A DNA stretch of 64,000 nucleotides from Theocolax elegans (lineage: Eukaryota; Arthropoda; Insecta; Hymenoptera; Cerocephalidae), in the NCBI GenBank assembly GCA_026168455.1, contig CM047426.1, positions 51,815,085 to 51,879,084 of the forward strand, read 5' to 3'. A program made the translations under genes and the position numbers. Position 1 is the stretch's first letter. Each line of letters starts with the position of its first letter. Positions 33,326 to 43,734 of this stretch are shown here, piece by piece. The notes under the pieces are model-generated. The model had not been told where the DNA came from, made no database searches, and was given only the letters and a program-made list of their open reading frames with translations.

Positions 33326-33956
33326 CTAAAGTATCAGCATAATTGTGGCTATTGTTTTTAAAGTGTTTACATTTATCTTATCTACTCCGCCATTTTTTGG
33401 TTTTAGAACATTTATTATATTTAAGATTTCTGTTTTATTTGTAGCTTTTAAGAAGATTGTTTTTAGATTGCTTCTAGGTAATTCTAGATTTCTCATATTT
33501 GGCTTTGTAATTTTATTACTTAATGTTTCTCCTAGTTTGCAAAAATATTTATTCATTTTATTTACTATTTTACTTTCTTCTTTAATTATAGTATTGTCTT
33601 CCATTTTCTGTTGTTTTATGTTAGTAGCATTTTCGCCTTTGTTTCTACCAATTTTATTATTTATACTGTTCCATAGTTTCTTTGGTTTGTGTCTATTTTC
33701 TTCTATATTTTTTGTTATAATTATATTTTGCTTCTTTAATAACTTTATCAAGTGTTTTGACGAAAATTTTGTATTGCGCCTCTAGATATTTATTTTCCGG
33801 CTGCTCTTTCAGTTTTTTGTACAATTTTTCTTTTTTACTACATGAATTTAAGATCGCTTTGGTTATCACATCTTTCCTCGGTTTGTTTTTTGATTTATTC
33901 CATTTCAGTTTTTTATATTTTGCATTTTCACAACATAATAGTATATCTTTTATCAT
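33326..33956 (-). pseudogene. LINE ORF2 linker between endonuclease and RT
   Basis: Two overlapping frames, 33956-33693 and 33751-33326. They read as a lysine-rich linker: KYNYNKKYRRK, then KPKKLWNSINNKIGR, MNKYFCKLGETLSNKI and NVLKPKNGGVDKIN (cf. the KxxKApGxDgI block before LINE RTs). A frameshift near 33720 separates them. There is no catalytic residue here. Confidence 0.8.
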
Positions 33957-34104
33957 TCCTTTAATAATTTTGTTAGGATTTCTTAGATCTCTATATTAGG
34001 ACCACTCAATTTGCAACGCGTTGTTACATATTTTATTGTAATTGTAACAGTAAGCTGTTTTGTTAGTTTCACTTTTATTTGATTTAAGTTTTTGATTATG
34101 TAAT

Positions 34105-35099
34105 TCAAGGACTAATGGATAGTGGTATTTTTATAGTTAACCCTTGAGTATTGAGAAAATCCGTTTTTACAAACTTATTATCTATGCAAGTGCCTAATTC
34201 CGTTGTCAAGTTTTTTGGTCTTGTGATGTTAGTGAAACTTGGAAGAAAATCTTTTTTAAATAGATTATTTAGAAAATTTGTACTCTGTAAGAGTTGTGTT
34301 GTTGCAGGTACAATTGAAGAGGCAAAGATTGCTTGGCATAAAGTAATATTTATTATCTTACAAATAATCATATATGTCACGAATATCAGAGTCGCTATTA
34401 TAATTAGATCGCTTACTCGCTTGGTGAACGTTAGCCTTGTCAAAGCTCAAGCTACTCGGGACCCGTGAGCACGGTCTACGAAACCTCGGGGCTGCATCCC
34501 TTGTTGTGCAGTAAGTATTTTTCTTGTTACGTGGACACTTGGAACCGAACGTCCGGGAGAATCTCCCTCGTAGAACCGGCGTCACCGAAGTCCGCGAGCA
34601 GAGAGAGCTAGAATCTCTAGCCGTACTCTGTATATAATCCAATTATTCTAATTCCTTCGATTCTAGGAATTCTATCTCTAACCGTTACAACTTATAGCAT
34701 TATTTTCCAGTATGTTAATATTAAAATCGCCAATTATTATATGATTTACCGCTTTATTCTTTTTTGTTCTAAGTATTTTTTTAAATTTATGTTAAATACT
34801 TAATAATGCACATCATGAGACCTATATAATGAGGATATTTAAAGCAGTTTGTTATTATTTAATGCAATTATTGTATTTAGTATTTTCAGCTTACCAATAA
34901 CTATCGTTTCGCTTACATATGTTACATCTTTTCTAATATAAACTACTACCCTATCATTTTTGTGAACGTCTCCATTATTATAATATATACTATATTCTTT
35001 TATATTATAATACTGATAATTTTCTAAATTCCATACCTCAGTATACACAATCACATATGGTTTGATTTTGAAACTTAAGCAAGATTTGTAATTTTTCAA
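34105..35099 (-). pseudogene. LINE endonuclease, interrupted
   Basis: Pieces on the minus strand: 35099-34839 (KPYVIVYTEVWNLENYQYY, DRVVVYIRKDV; the conserved T-E-x-W block of APE-like endonucleases), about 34745-34690 (HIIIGDFNINIL; the GDFN catalytic block) and about 34300-34105 (LPSFTNITRPKN, GTCIDN-FVKT). Between the last two sits a 315-bp LTR-like insert. In intact LINEs this domain nicks the target site. The second Asn-His catalytic block is not clearly preserved. Confidence 0.82.
34375..34689 (+). repeat. LTR-like insert inside the LINE endonuclease
   Basis: It begins TGTCACGAATATC and ends TAACCGTTACA, the same TGTNACG...TTACA form as other LTR-like blocks in the window. It separates two halves of the endonuclease (GDFNIN and LPSFTNI). 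It is GC-richer than the LINE. A donor-like CAGTAAGTATT occurs at about 34506. No exact target duplication is seen. Confidence 0.6.
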
Positions 35100-35167
35100 A
35101 ATTTGCTTCTAAACTTCTAATATTAAGACAATATTAAGTTTGTGATAAGGTGGATTTAATCCACTTG

Positions 35168-35201
35168 TCAAAGATGCCATCATTACCGATGGCATCTTTG
35201 A
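35168..35201. repeat. Perfect 14-bp stem hairpin
   Basis: TCAAAGATGCCATC and its exact complement GATGGCATCTTTGA surround ATTACC. It lies 50 bp upstream of the tRNA-like segment, and a smaller hairpin (GTGGATTTAATCCAC) precedes it. It may be part of the same inserted unit. Confidence 0.85.
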
Positions 35202-35251
35202 CGCGCGTTATCGGTAGCAAATAAGAGCAATAAGCAGGCGCTACGACTAGT

Positions 35252-35324
35252 GCGGGCGTAGCGTAGTGGTTAGCGTGAACGCCTTCGGATCCGAAGGGGC
35301 TCGGGTTTAAGACCCGACGCCCGC
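35252..35324 (+). tRNA. tRNA-like 73-nt segment (possible tRNA-Arg-TCG pseudogene or SINE head)
   Basis: The acceptor arms GCGGGCG/CGCCCGC pair over 7 bp. An A-box-like TAGCGTAGTGG is present. The T-arm TCGGG-TTTAAGA-CCCGA is a perfect 5-bp stem, though its loop is TTTAAGA instead of TTCRANN. The anticodon loop would be CTTCGGA (anticodon TCG, Arg). The expected anticodon stem (AACGC/TCCGA) does not pair; an alternative CCTTC/GAAGG stem leaves a 6-nt loop. Total length, 73 nt, is tRNA-like. Its position inside a LINE points to a tRNA-derived SINE or pseudogene more than to a working tRNA gene. Confidence 0.5.
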
Positions 35325-35639
35325 TTCATTTTTTAATTTTCGCACGAGCAGAGCCTCATGTTATAAGTTACTATTAATTTTTCTATCTTTATTAAAAGCT
35401 TCAATATCATCATATTCCCTCTCACTTTATTGAAGATTACTTTGTATTGTTTCTAGTAGATTTAACTGATGATCCATTATTAAGTCACTTCTTGTGATGT
35501 ACTTGCTGTTTGTTGATTTCTTTCCCATAATTGTGTTGTTTTTTCATTAATCTTGTTTGCCATTCCTTTAACAGTCTTGACTTTTCTTTAGTAAAGTATG
35601 TTGTTCATTTGTAAGTTGCATATTGCTCTTAATGCACTT

Positions 35640-36860
35640 GCTTCATCCCATGTCGGTAATACAGGTTCTATCGGGTAATTGATTGAGTCGATGTATTTCT
35701 TTACTTTTTTTGAGAATACTACATTTCATTCTATCCGTTGGCAAGTGATCCGTCGGCAAACAGGTTCTGTATTGCATATTGTTGAAAATCCAATTAGCAC
35801 ACTCAAATTTGGTATTTTTACATTCACTTGTGTTATGTTTTTTAGAGCACTTTATGCATACCGTCTCATTTTTGCATTTTGCTGCACTATGTCTGTATCT
35901 TGCACAATTGTAACAAGGCATTGTATTAATGAAGCATCAAGACTGTGTTAGTTTTATTTCTTTTATTAGTGTACATATGCAAGATTTTCCCACCTTCTTT
36001 GAATTGACTGAAATTTCTTGTATTAATATTACTTTCAATATCATTCTCATCCATTTGTGTAACATTGTTTATTTCTACTACTTTTATCTTTGGATTTCCT
36101 TGTTGTTCTATATTAATATTACAGCTCTTTAACTTTTTGCTTAGTGCTGACTCAACTGCTTCTACACTTCTGGGATTCATGCAGCTTATTTCTACTTCGG
36201 TGTCATTTTTCTTACGTATGAACTTTGTCTGATGTCTTTCTGTGATACAATGCAACTCGTAAGCAATTCCATAGTATTTTTTTGCTTTGGGTTGTTGGTC
36301 TTTGCCGTTATTCTAGACACTTTTTGCTGTTTTGGTTTAATGTCACTTATAACTTCTGCACATATTTTTGTTGTTACTTTTTCCATACATTTTTACTTCT
36401 GCATTTCTATTAATTCTTTTTGAATTTGATTTTTTTCTTGTAACTCAGTAATTAGTTCTTTCAATATGGTATTTTCTTTTATCAGATGTTCGATTTCATT
36501 GTCTTCATTTCCTATAGTTACATTTTGTTTCTCAACTATTTTATTATGCAATTCTTGCAATAAATCTTCTCTTAATTCTTCTGTCTTTTTTAATTTAATA
36601 GCAGCAATCACTTTTTTAGCCACATCACTTAACATATGTTGATCTGATTGTAAGGTTATGTCTTTAAGTCTGTGATCCGGACAGATTATTAGATTTTCAC
36701 CCATATATTTATGATTTTTTATTTTTTCAAAATCACTTCTGTGGTATACACTTTCACAAAGTGATGCATATCACTGTTTTTACTTCTTGCTTAGGGTGAC
36801 ACTTGTATACTTCACAGTCGAGCTTATCTGGAGGATGTTTCTCACTCGACGCCATTTTGG
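35640..36860 (-). pseudogene. LINE ORF1 (gag-like) with CCHC knuckles
   Basis: Frames in order on the minus strand: about 36852 (MASSEKHPPDKL, then a Cys-rich VYKCHPKQE region ending ICPDHR; PHD-like), 36704-36393 (coiled coil rich in Glu/Lys/Leu: LIKENTILKELITELQEK), 36386-36192, 36255-35926 and 35921-35643. The last contains CYNCARYRHSAAKC and CIKCSKKHNTSEC, two retroviral-type zinc knuckles. ORF1 proteins bind element RNA. Several frameshifts break it. The C-terminal part (about 35640-35340) continues as a lysine-rich frame up to the tRNA-like insert. Confidence 0.82.
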
Positions 36861-37103
36861 TAGGAGATTAAGATATTTATTAAGATATTAAAATATTTTT
36901 AATAAAAGTAAATTTGTGTAATTAATAAAGAATGTAGCTACAAATACAATCGTAATTATAAATTTTCATTTGTCTCATTCGCGTGAGACATGTCACGAAA
37001 ACTGCTACAAATCAGTAATGAATACGAACTCTTTATCTGATGTAACTGTATATTTATGATTTAAAATATTTGTTTTTTATGTTTTGATATTGTGCAAATG
37101 ACT
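36861..37103. other. AT-rich gap between LINE 5' end and Gypsy tail
   Basis: Nothing recognisable. It contains the short flank CATTCGCGTGAGACATGTCACG. Confidence 0.5.
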
Positions 37104-37419
37104 TTATAAATAAATTTTTACAATAAAAAAGAAATCTATGCCTACGTGTAGAAAACTATTTACAATCAATATAAAGTTAATAGAGTTTTTGAATTTGAGG
37201 TTTGTTAATTTAGGATTTGTGGGTTCGTGGGTTTTGGAGTTTCTGGGTTTTGGGGTTTGTGGGTTCGAGGTTTGTGAGTTTAGGGGTTGAAGATGAATCG
37301 GGTTTATGTTAAAAGGTGTTTTAAATTTCAAATTTTTAAAAAAGTTGCAGTGACTTACTATTTTACATCGTCTTTTGAGTAATTTAAACAACAATTTATT
37401 ATGATCCATAAAGAATTCC

Positions 37420-37967
37420 GTTATAGGCAGACTTTTGGAAGGAAAGTGTCCACTGTGCGTTGGTGGGCGAAACGAATAGGTTGGGTCAACACTTGCCGGT
37501 AATTTGACATATCTGCGGTTCGGAATGGTAGGGTGATGCGGATCTGGAGGTCTGCGGGTGGTGTCAATATAGGTACATAAACAGGTAATAATGATAGGGT
37601 TTCGGGTAGGAAAAGTTCATGGGATACTTGAGTGAAGGGTCGGGGAAGATTGGCTAAGGGATTGGGGAACAATTGGGTTGGAGTGAGCAGTGTTGCTAGA
37701 GGGAGGGTGGTTCGGGTTGGGTTTGGTACTAGAGGGCGTAGGGCTTCTGTTTATGCGTTTCTGGGCGTTGGGATGGATCTGTTCGCGTAGGCGTCCGACC
37801 CTGGCGCTTTGGGACTCCGGCCCTTGATCCGCCCTGATCCTCGTTCGTACTCTTCCCTGCTGCCGGAGTTTTGGTTTTACCGACTCCATTCTTTTCCTTG
37901 CAAATGAGGGCACCCCCTCTACATCAAAGTTTACGTCCGCACTGAAGGGGACGTACATCCTGTGCAT
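37420..37967 (-). pseudogene. Gypsy pol C-terminal tail
   Basis: The frame 37967-37617 (ARKRMESVKPKLRQQGRVRT; a Pro/Ser/Asn-rich end) is followed in overlapping frames by 37672-37421 and then EFFMDHNKLLFKLL, CKIVSHCNFF (37409 downward), which recur at 16243-16400. The tail is low in conserved motifs; assignment rests on its position after the integrase. Confidence 0.55.
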
Positions 37968-38688
37968 TTGGGGTGGCCTGACGATGGGTGGAGTCGGTGG
38001 ACGCGCTGGTGTTGGTACTGGAGAAAGTCTCTCCGTCCTCTGGTCGTGGGAAGAGAGGGGTTTCCCTCATCAGAGTTCGTCTGATAGTGGTCGTTGTTCC
38101 TCTTGTTCCCCTTCCTCGGAGGGCTCTGTTCGACTGCATTTGCTGTAATAGAAATAAGGTTTTCAGATTTAACATTACGAGGTACTATATATTTCTTTAA
38201 ATCTTCGATTGATATTTCGGTTCGCTTACCAGTGTCTATATCTTTTACGATATACACTATTTGCGAGCGTACTTCCATAACTTCAGCTGGTCTTATAAAT
38301 TTCGATGTATGTGTGACTACAAAATTCCCTTCTGCAGATGATAGCACATGGTTTCTTCATAATACTATATCCCCAACTAGATAAGTAATGTCCCTTCTGT
38401 TTCTATTATAGTATTTTACTTGACGAGCTGTTGCCTTTTCTATACGGTTATTAATAGATCGTAAAGAGCTGTTAATCTTTTCATACGATCTGACCATATT
38501 TTAGAGTTATTACGAAGGAAAGAAATAGGTTCTTGTAGGTGTTTCCGGATTAGGACTGAGGGTTCACGATTTCTACCAATATTCATGAACACGGAGGTCG
38601 TTTTAGGAGATGAGTGAATCATTGTATTTAAAGCAAAATGGCTGTGTCCGTCCTGGGATCTCTTTATATACCCTAAAAATCTATGCAT
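37931..38688 (-). pseudogene. Gypsy integrase C-terminal region
   Basis: The frame 38688-38440 (HSHFALNTMIHSS, IGRNREPSVL, KIWSDRMKRLTALYDL) and the frame 38347-37931 (SSAEGNFVVTHTSKFIRPAE, YIVKDIDTGKRTEISIED) correspond to the end of the integrase core and the C-terminal SH3-like/GPY-like part of Gypsy integrases. Between them is VKYYNRNRRDITYLVGDIV-like sequence, in which stops have appeared. Integrase inserts the cDNA into chromosomes. The N-terminal HHCC and the D-D-E core are missing. Confidence 0.75.
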
Positions 38689-39539
38689 CTATCCTTGTCT
38701 TACGCTTTACTTTAGATGGAAATTGCGTAATTAGTTCTCGATTTTTCTGTGCTTGCATCGATTTTTCTGTGCGTGATCAATAAATGACTAAATATCATGC
38801 ATCTTCTGTATCGCTTCGTAGAAAATACAGAGAATTTACTACTCCCCTTTCGTTATCGCGACATTATCCAAGCAGCGGCTACTTAAATTATTGCTTCCTT
38901 CTAATGCTCGCGTTTCTAGTCCTTGTCTTTCATCATCGGCTCTTCTCCGAGCATTGATATTGTAGTGCAATATACAGAAATTCTTGCGCAACACCTTCGT
39001 TTTGATCTCACTATCGGCGATCCCGCTTATGTGCGTAGTGGCTTCGAGTAATATTTTAAACTCTACATATCGGTCTCTTTTTCATTTGAAATGTTCGTAA
39101 ATTACTCTGTCCCTTAGCTCTATAAATTAGACATTTAATTATTGCGTTTACTTAGAATCATTCTGTATCAACTTTATTTCGTTCGTATTCTACGCCGTCA
39201 TTTTATTCTGTTCTACGGAGTACTTTTTACGAAAAAGAATAATATAATTTTCGTCGGTCGCGACACTGGAACGAAAGTGCAATCTCTGTCTTTTGTTTTT
39301 GGTGCATGAAGAGAGATCTTTGGCGTCTTTCTTGGTGCTGGAAGGGAGGTTTTCCGTTTTTTTGAGGAAATAGAAAAAATTTCCTTTTTATGTACTGATG
39401 CTGAAAGGGAAATGTCTTTCATTGATGGAGCTTGAGGGCAAAGTTCCTTTTAGGGTCAATTGTATCAATTTTCTCTGGGAAGGAAATATTGACCCCTACT
39501 GTCTTCTCTGTCTCTCGTTTCCCGTCCATTTGGAAATTC
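38689..39539. other. Degenerate stretch inside the Gypsy relic
   Basis: It should hold protease, RT and RNase H, but no YxDD, DSG or other motif is visible. A Ser/Lys-rich minus frame (39422-39213) has no domain. Probably deleted or replaced sequence. Confidence 0.45.
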
Positions 39540-39966
39540 TACAATTAGTACAATTGCATTTTAGTGTATTACTTTTACTGCAACCTATGCAACTTTTATC
39601 TGGACAGTTGTCACACCTATATCCTTCGACTCCACAAGTATAACATTTGCTGGCTGACTTAATTTTTGTTTGTACACTATTTTTGTTAATACCTACGGCT
39701 CTTACACTGATTGATTAGTTGATATTATTTGACAGAACTGTCACTGACCATTTAAGAAAATCTTCATATCCAATTCCTATTTTCTCTACGAAACTAACAC
39801 CATATTTCTTCGTCGAGGATAGCTGGGAGAGATTGAGCTAAATAATCTACTATTAGTTCATATCTTCTAGAACATTCATTTAAATTGGCTAAGAAAGATT
39901 CGGGGTTATTTCTTTTTATTCCCCTGAATTCTATGTGCCATTGTTTGAGTATCTCACTGAAACAAT
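39540..39966 (-). pseudogene. Gypsy gag capsid and zinc-knuckle fragment
   Basis: The minus strand reads LKQWHIEFRGIKRNNPESFL and DYLAQSLPAILDEEIW, closely parallel to HIQFKASKRSNPETFLMHL and IRTLPTVMDEDAW of the Gypsy at 51906-51724. This is followed (39660-39540) by CYTCGVEGYRCDNCPDKSC, a zinc-knuckle-like cluster. The upstream part of gag is displaced by the foldback insertion at 39967. Confidence 0.72.
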
Positions 39967-41381
39967 CAATGGTACATTAACGTTTAAGTTTGGTTCTTTC
40001 AAATGCCGTTGAGTTTGCTCAAATAGCTTATTTCTGCATTGACATATTTTATTTTGAATTTTTCGAGTTCCGTCAATTTCGTTATTCTCAAAAATCACAT
40101 GAATCTGTAGTCTTTGACGTCCAAATTCAACACTTATGTTTAATTTTTACTTTTGACATTTGTATCACGTTTTTTTTGCGACAATAGGTTCTTTAAAACT
40201 AAAATTTAATGTACAACAAGTTTTACGACCCAAAACTAAGCCCTAATTACTTTGAAGGGGGCGAAAACGGGCGAAAAATGCTGAAATTTATCGAAAAGTA
40301 TTTCACTTTTTGACTTTCTACGTACTTTTTGGCGTAGTTTAATATAAATGGACTTTTCAGAGTAAGAAGACGATGTATTCTAAATTTCGGCACCTAAACC
40401 GACCCCTCAGTACTTTGAACGGGGTGAAAATGGGGTGGAAATCGCTAAAAACGGTCTAGAATTATTCTTACTCCAAATCAGCAAACCCTAAGCCCAAGTA
40501 TGCCAAATCCACGTATCCCAAACTCCAAATCTATAGTCAGAAATTCAACAATCTTAATCACTTAATTAACATGAATCCCATTGGCTCTTACAAAATGTAA
40601 TAACCTTACTTTTAACGCTTCCCAGAAACAACGACGTGGACGTAGTAAGGATTGTTTCCTTTGGGGTGCTTGAATAAAGTGAGTCCCCTTGCCTCTCACG
40701 AACTGGAGTGCTTGATCAATGTGAGTTCCCTCGCCTCTCACAAACCCGGGTGCTTGATTAACGTGAGTCCCCTCGCCTCTGTTAATTAAGTGATTAAGAT
40801 TGTTGAATTTCTGACTATAGATTTGGAGTTTGGGATACGTGGATTTGGCATACTTGGGCTTAGGGTTTGCTGATTTGGAGTAAGAATAATTCTAGACCGT
40901 TTTTAGCGATTTTCACCCCATTTTCACTCCGTTCAAAGTACTGAGGGGTCGGTTTAGGTGCCGAAATTTAGAATACATCGTCTTCTTACTCTGAAAAGTC
41001 CATTTATATTAAACTACACCAAAAAGTACGTGGAAAGTCAATAAGTGAAATACTTTTCGATCAATTTCAGCATTTTTCGCCCCTTTTTGCCCCCTTCAAA
41101 GTAATAAGGGCTTAGTTTTGGGTCGTAAAACTTGATGTACATTACATTTTAGTTTTAAAGAACCTATTGTCGCAAAAAAACGTGATACAAATGTCAAAAG
41201 TAAAAATTAAACATAAGTGTTGAATTTGGACGTCAAAGACTACAGATTCATGTGACTTTTGAGAATAACGAAATTGACGAAACTCGAAATATCAAAATAA
41301 ACATGTCAATCCAGAAATAAGCTATTTGAGTAAACTCACCGACATTTGGAAGAATAATACTTATACGTTAAGGTACTATTG
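39967..41381. mobile_element. Foldback element with about 600-bp arms
   Basis: The left arm (39967 to about 40566) and right arm (about 40783-41381) are near-perfect reverse complements. The ends are CAATGGTACATTAACG and CGTTAAGGTACTATTG. The 215-bp loop holds three 33-35-bp repeats containing GTGAGTCCCCTTGCCTCTCA-like sequence and a 70-bp stretch (40599-40672) that also occurs, inverted, at 30242-30314 in the DD41D element. No coding capacity. It lies inside a Gypsy gag, so it inserted after the Gypsy element. Confidence 0.88.
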
Positions 41382-41904
41382 GTTTTTTTTTGTGAAAAAG
41401 GAATATAATGATGCTACATAACTTCAAATATAGCCAAAAATCTCGATTTTTGCACTTTTAGGTTAGGATATCTTAAAATCCTGCCGTGATAGAGCAATTC
41501 GGACCCCGGATTCGGATTCTACATGAAAAATTACTTCGGAAATGACTCTTCACTTTCTTAGAACAATTTGAACATCTTTTTTTACAGACATGTTTTATCA
41601 TATTGCCGGTGCGGCAGATGGGGGTTATATTGGGGATATGGTTGCTTGACATCGGGAAAATTCATGTTATAGTTTCTTATCGGTGGTGAGTCATAAGTGG
41701 GTGGGTATTCATAATGGTACTAATGCTTGATGGTTTCGGGTTGCGTAGAAGAGTGTGATTCGTTTCGATTGTTATTTATCCTTTCTGATAGAGGCTATCT
41801 TATACTTGGAGCTGGAATTGGCCGATCTATCCTATTATTGAGTTTTTAGCCAAATCTTACTCCCTGAGTTCTATTTGACGTGATCTTCTCTCAGGATAGA
41901 TGTA
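41382..41904. other. Degenerate gag-linker sequence, no motif
   Basis: Between the foldback insertion and the gag N-terminal piece. No defined domain; the stop-rich minus frames are compatible with decayed gag. Confidence 0.4.
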
Positions 41905-42690
41905 GGACTTCTAGTTGTGAACCCCCCCATATTGCAAATAAGATATCTGGTCATAACTCCTTGACTCTCTTCGATCGTCCTCCGTCGAGATTTCTTGGTT
42001 GTGAACTCTACGAATCTCTACCGGGTCTGTTAGGTCCATATTGACGGTTAATGCAGAATCTTGCGTAAATTGCGCACATGGTGGGATAAATAAATTGTTT
42101 TGGAATCTAGATAGGTTTAGTAGTGGCTGGAATGGTTCCGATGTTGATGACAGCAAGGCGAAATTAACATCTAGTCTATTATTAGTTTATTGTGAGAGAA
42201 TATTTCCTAATTGTGACCTATTAACATCTTCGTCAATTATTAGTGCTTGAGAATGCGAATTCCTGAGAGATATGGGATCTTGTTATTGGCCTACTGACTG
42301 TCTTGTTGGTAGTTGCGGTCGAGAGCGAATTCCCTTTTGACTCGTTGAAACTACCAACTATTGTCGATTATTTATTTCCTTGCTTAGCTCCGTATTTCTT
42401 ATTGCGTGTCGGTTGTGTCCCTAGATAACCCTGTGACATGGCTAGACAATAGCGGAGGTGAGTCCAAGACAGCGATACGTAATTGGCTTCGTATCTCTAG
42501 ATTCTATTTTTCACGTTATTAATTGAGTCTGAAGAATCTAAATTTTTTCTATTTGCAAATTTGATGACTTTATTATCAGATAGGTTATATACGTTTTGTT
42601 TAATGCTATTAATCCCTTCTTCCACGTTAAGATTATTTTAGTTTTCATCTGTTATTGTTCGGAGGGTTAGACTCCAATTTTCTGACGTCA
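41905..42690 (-). pseudogene. Gypsy gag N-terminal fragment
   Basis: A minus-strand ATG at about 42690 opens MTSENWSLTLRTITDEN, soon broken by a stop. Further frames (NVEEGINSIKQNVYNL; 42156-41911 with FQPLLNLSRFQNN) are polar and Ser/Asn-rich, like the gag N-terminus of the related element at 53.2-52.0 kb. No enzymatic motif is expected here. Assignment relies on position and orientation. Confidence 0.45.
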
Positions 42691-43734
42691 TTTTAATTTA
42701 AATGGGAATTTATCATAATTTAACACCAAAAAAAAATAAAGACAATTAAACGTAGGTATACGCAATTGTGCGGGGTACTTATTTAAATTGGAGCAATTTC
42801 ACTTATTTCGTTACAACAATAGCTCAATATAATTTCCCCTTATTTTATATTTACTTAATAATAGTTTAAAATATCTTAAGTTACTCAGCTATTAATTATT
42901 AACTATTTTAAATTAATTGCACAATCAACTACATTAATAGTTACTAAAATTATTACAAGGGATATTCCAATATTAGATAAGCTACGTATTAAAGACAAAG
43001 CAATATTTTTATTAAATTTGTAATTAAAAGATTCAATAGTGTATATATAAACAAAATTAAAATTCAAACTGAAAGAATATAATAAATATTCAAACTTCGG
43101 AATTATTAATTAATATTAACTTGGTTAAATAAAAATTAATTTTTTAGATATTTATGAAAATTATTTATAACTTACTTAGTAACGCAAAAATATCAAATTA
43201 TTTTTCGTTTTTAAAAGTTCAGATAATTTATTTATTGATAAAAAATAAAAAAATTTTTATTCTATTATGTTCTTCAGCTATTAGATAACGTCTAAAGCAA
43301 GCAAGTTAGTGTTCGAACTTAATTGCATCCGAAAGAAATTAGAAAGCGAAAGAGGAAAGAAAGAGAAAAAAACCTCAGTTATTTTTCATTGAAATATATA
43401 TGTATTTCAACAGTATAGAAAACTCTACTTAATTATTAATAATGGTTTATGCTACAAATTGTAAGGAAAAAAAGTCAATTTAGTAAGCTTGGGGTGTATG
43501 TTAGAATTGTGCTTGATGAAAATTTGACTTGTGAAATGTCATATATATTAAAAATTAAGAATATATTGCATAAAACTAATATAAATTGTGTAAATAGATA
43601 ATGAACATAAATATGTCAATAGTCGGCTATCGTTTTCTATATTTGAAGTTCAGTTTTAAACATGACAATAAATTAATTTTATTATATGCGATGCTACTTT
43701 TCATCCGCTGAATAAACGGATTAAATAAACGAAC
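42691..43734. other. AT-rich interval, no gene seen
   Basis: Probably includes the 5' flank of the decayed Gypsy element. No repeated LTR partner found, no ORF. Confidence 0.5.

Larger units (their letters stand above)
31975..36860 (-). mobile_element. LINE-type non-LTR retrotransposon, decayed
   Basis: Read on the minus strand: ORF1 (36860 to about 35640) with an N-terminal Cys/His region, a coiled coil and CCHC knuckles; ORF2 endonuclease (35099 to about 34100); a linker (33956-33330); RT (33227-32430); and a C-terminal thumb/tail (about 32430-31975). Many frameshifts are present. The overall order (gag-like ORF1, APE-type endonuclease, RT with YADD) is that of the Jockey/I/R1 assemblage; I cannot place the clade. 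Two foreign inserts are visible: an LTR-like block (34375-34689) and a tRNA-like segment (about 35140-35335). Confidence 0.88.
37104..42690 (-). mobile_element. Decayed Ty3/Gypsy-type retrotransposon
   Basis: Minus-strand order: gag N-terminus (42690-41905), gag capsid (about 39966-39740), zinc knuckle (39660-39540), a region without recognisable protease or RT (39540-38690), integrase C-terminal part (38688-37930), Pro-rich tail (37967-37420) and a 3' tract with G-rich repeats (37290-37190). A 1.4-kb foldback element (39967-41381) splits gag. Most of pol between knuckle and integrase has been lost. LTRs are not identified. Confidence 0.75.
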
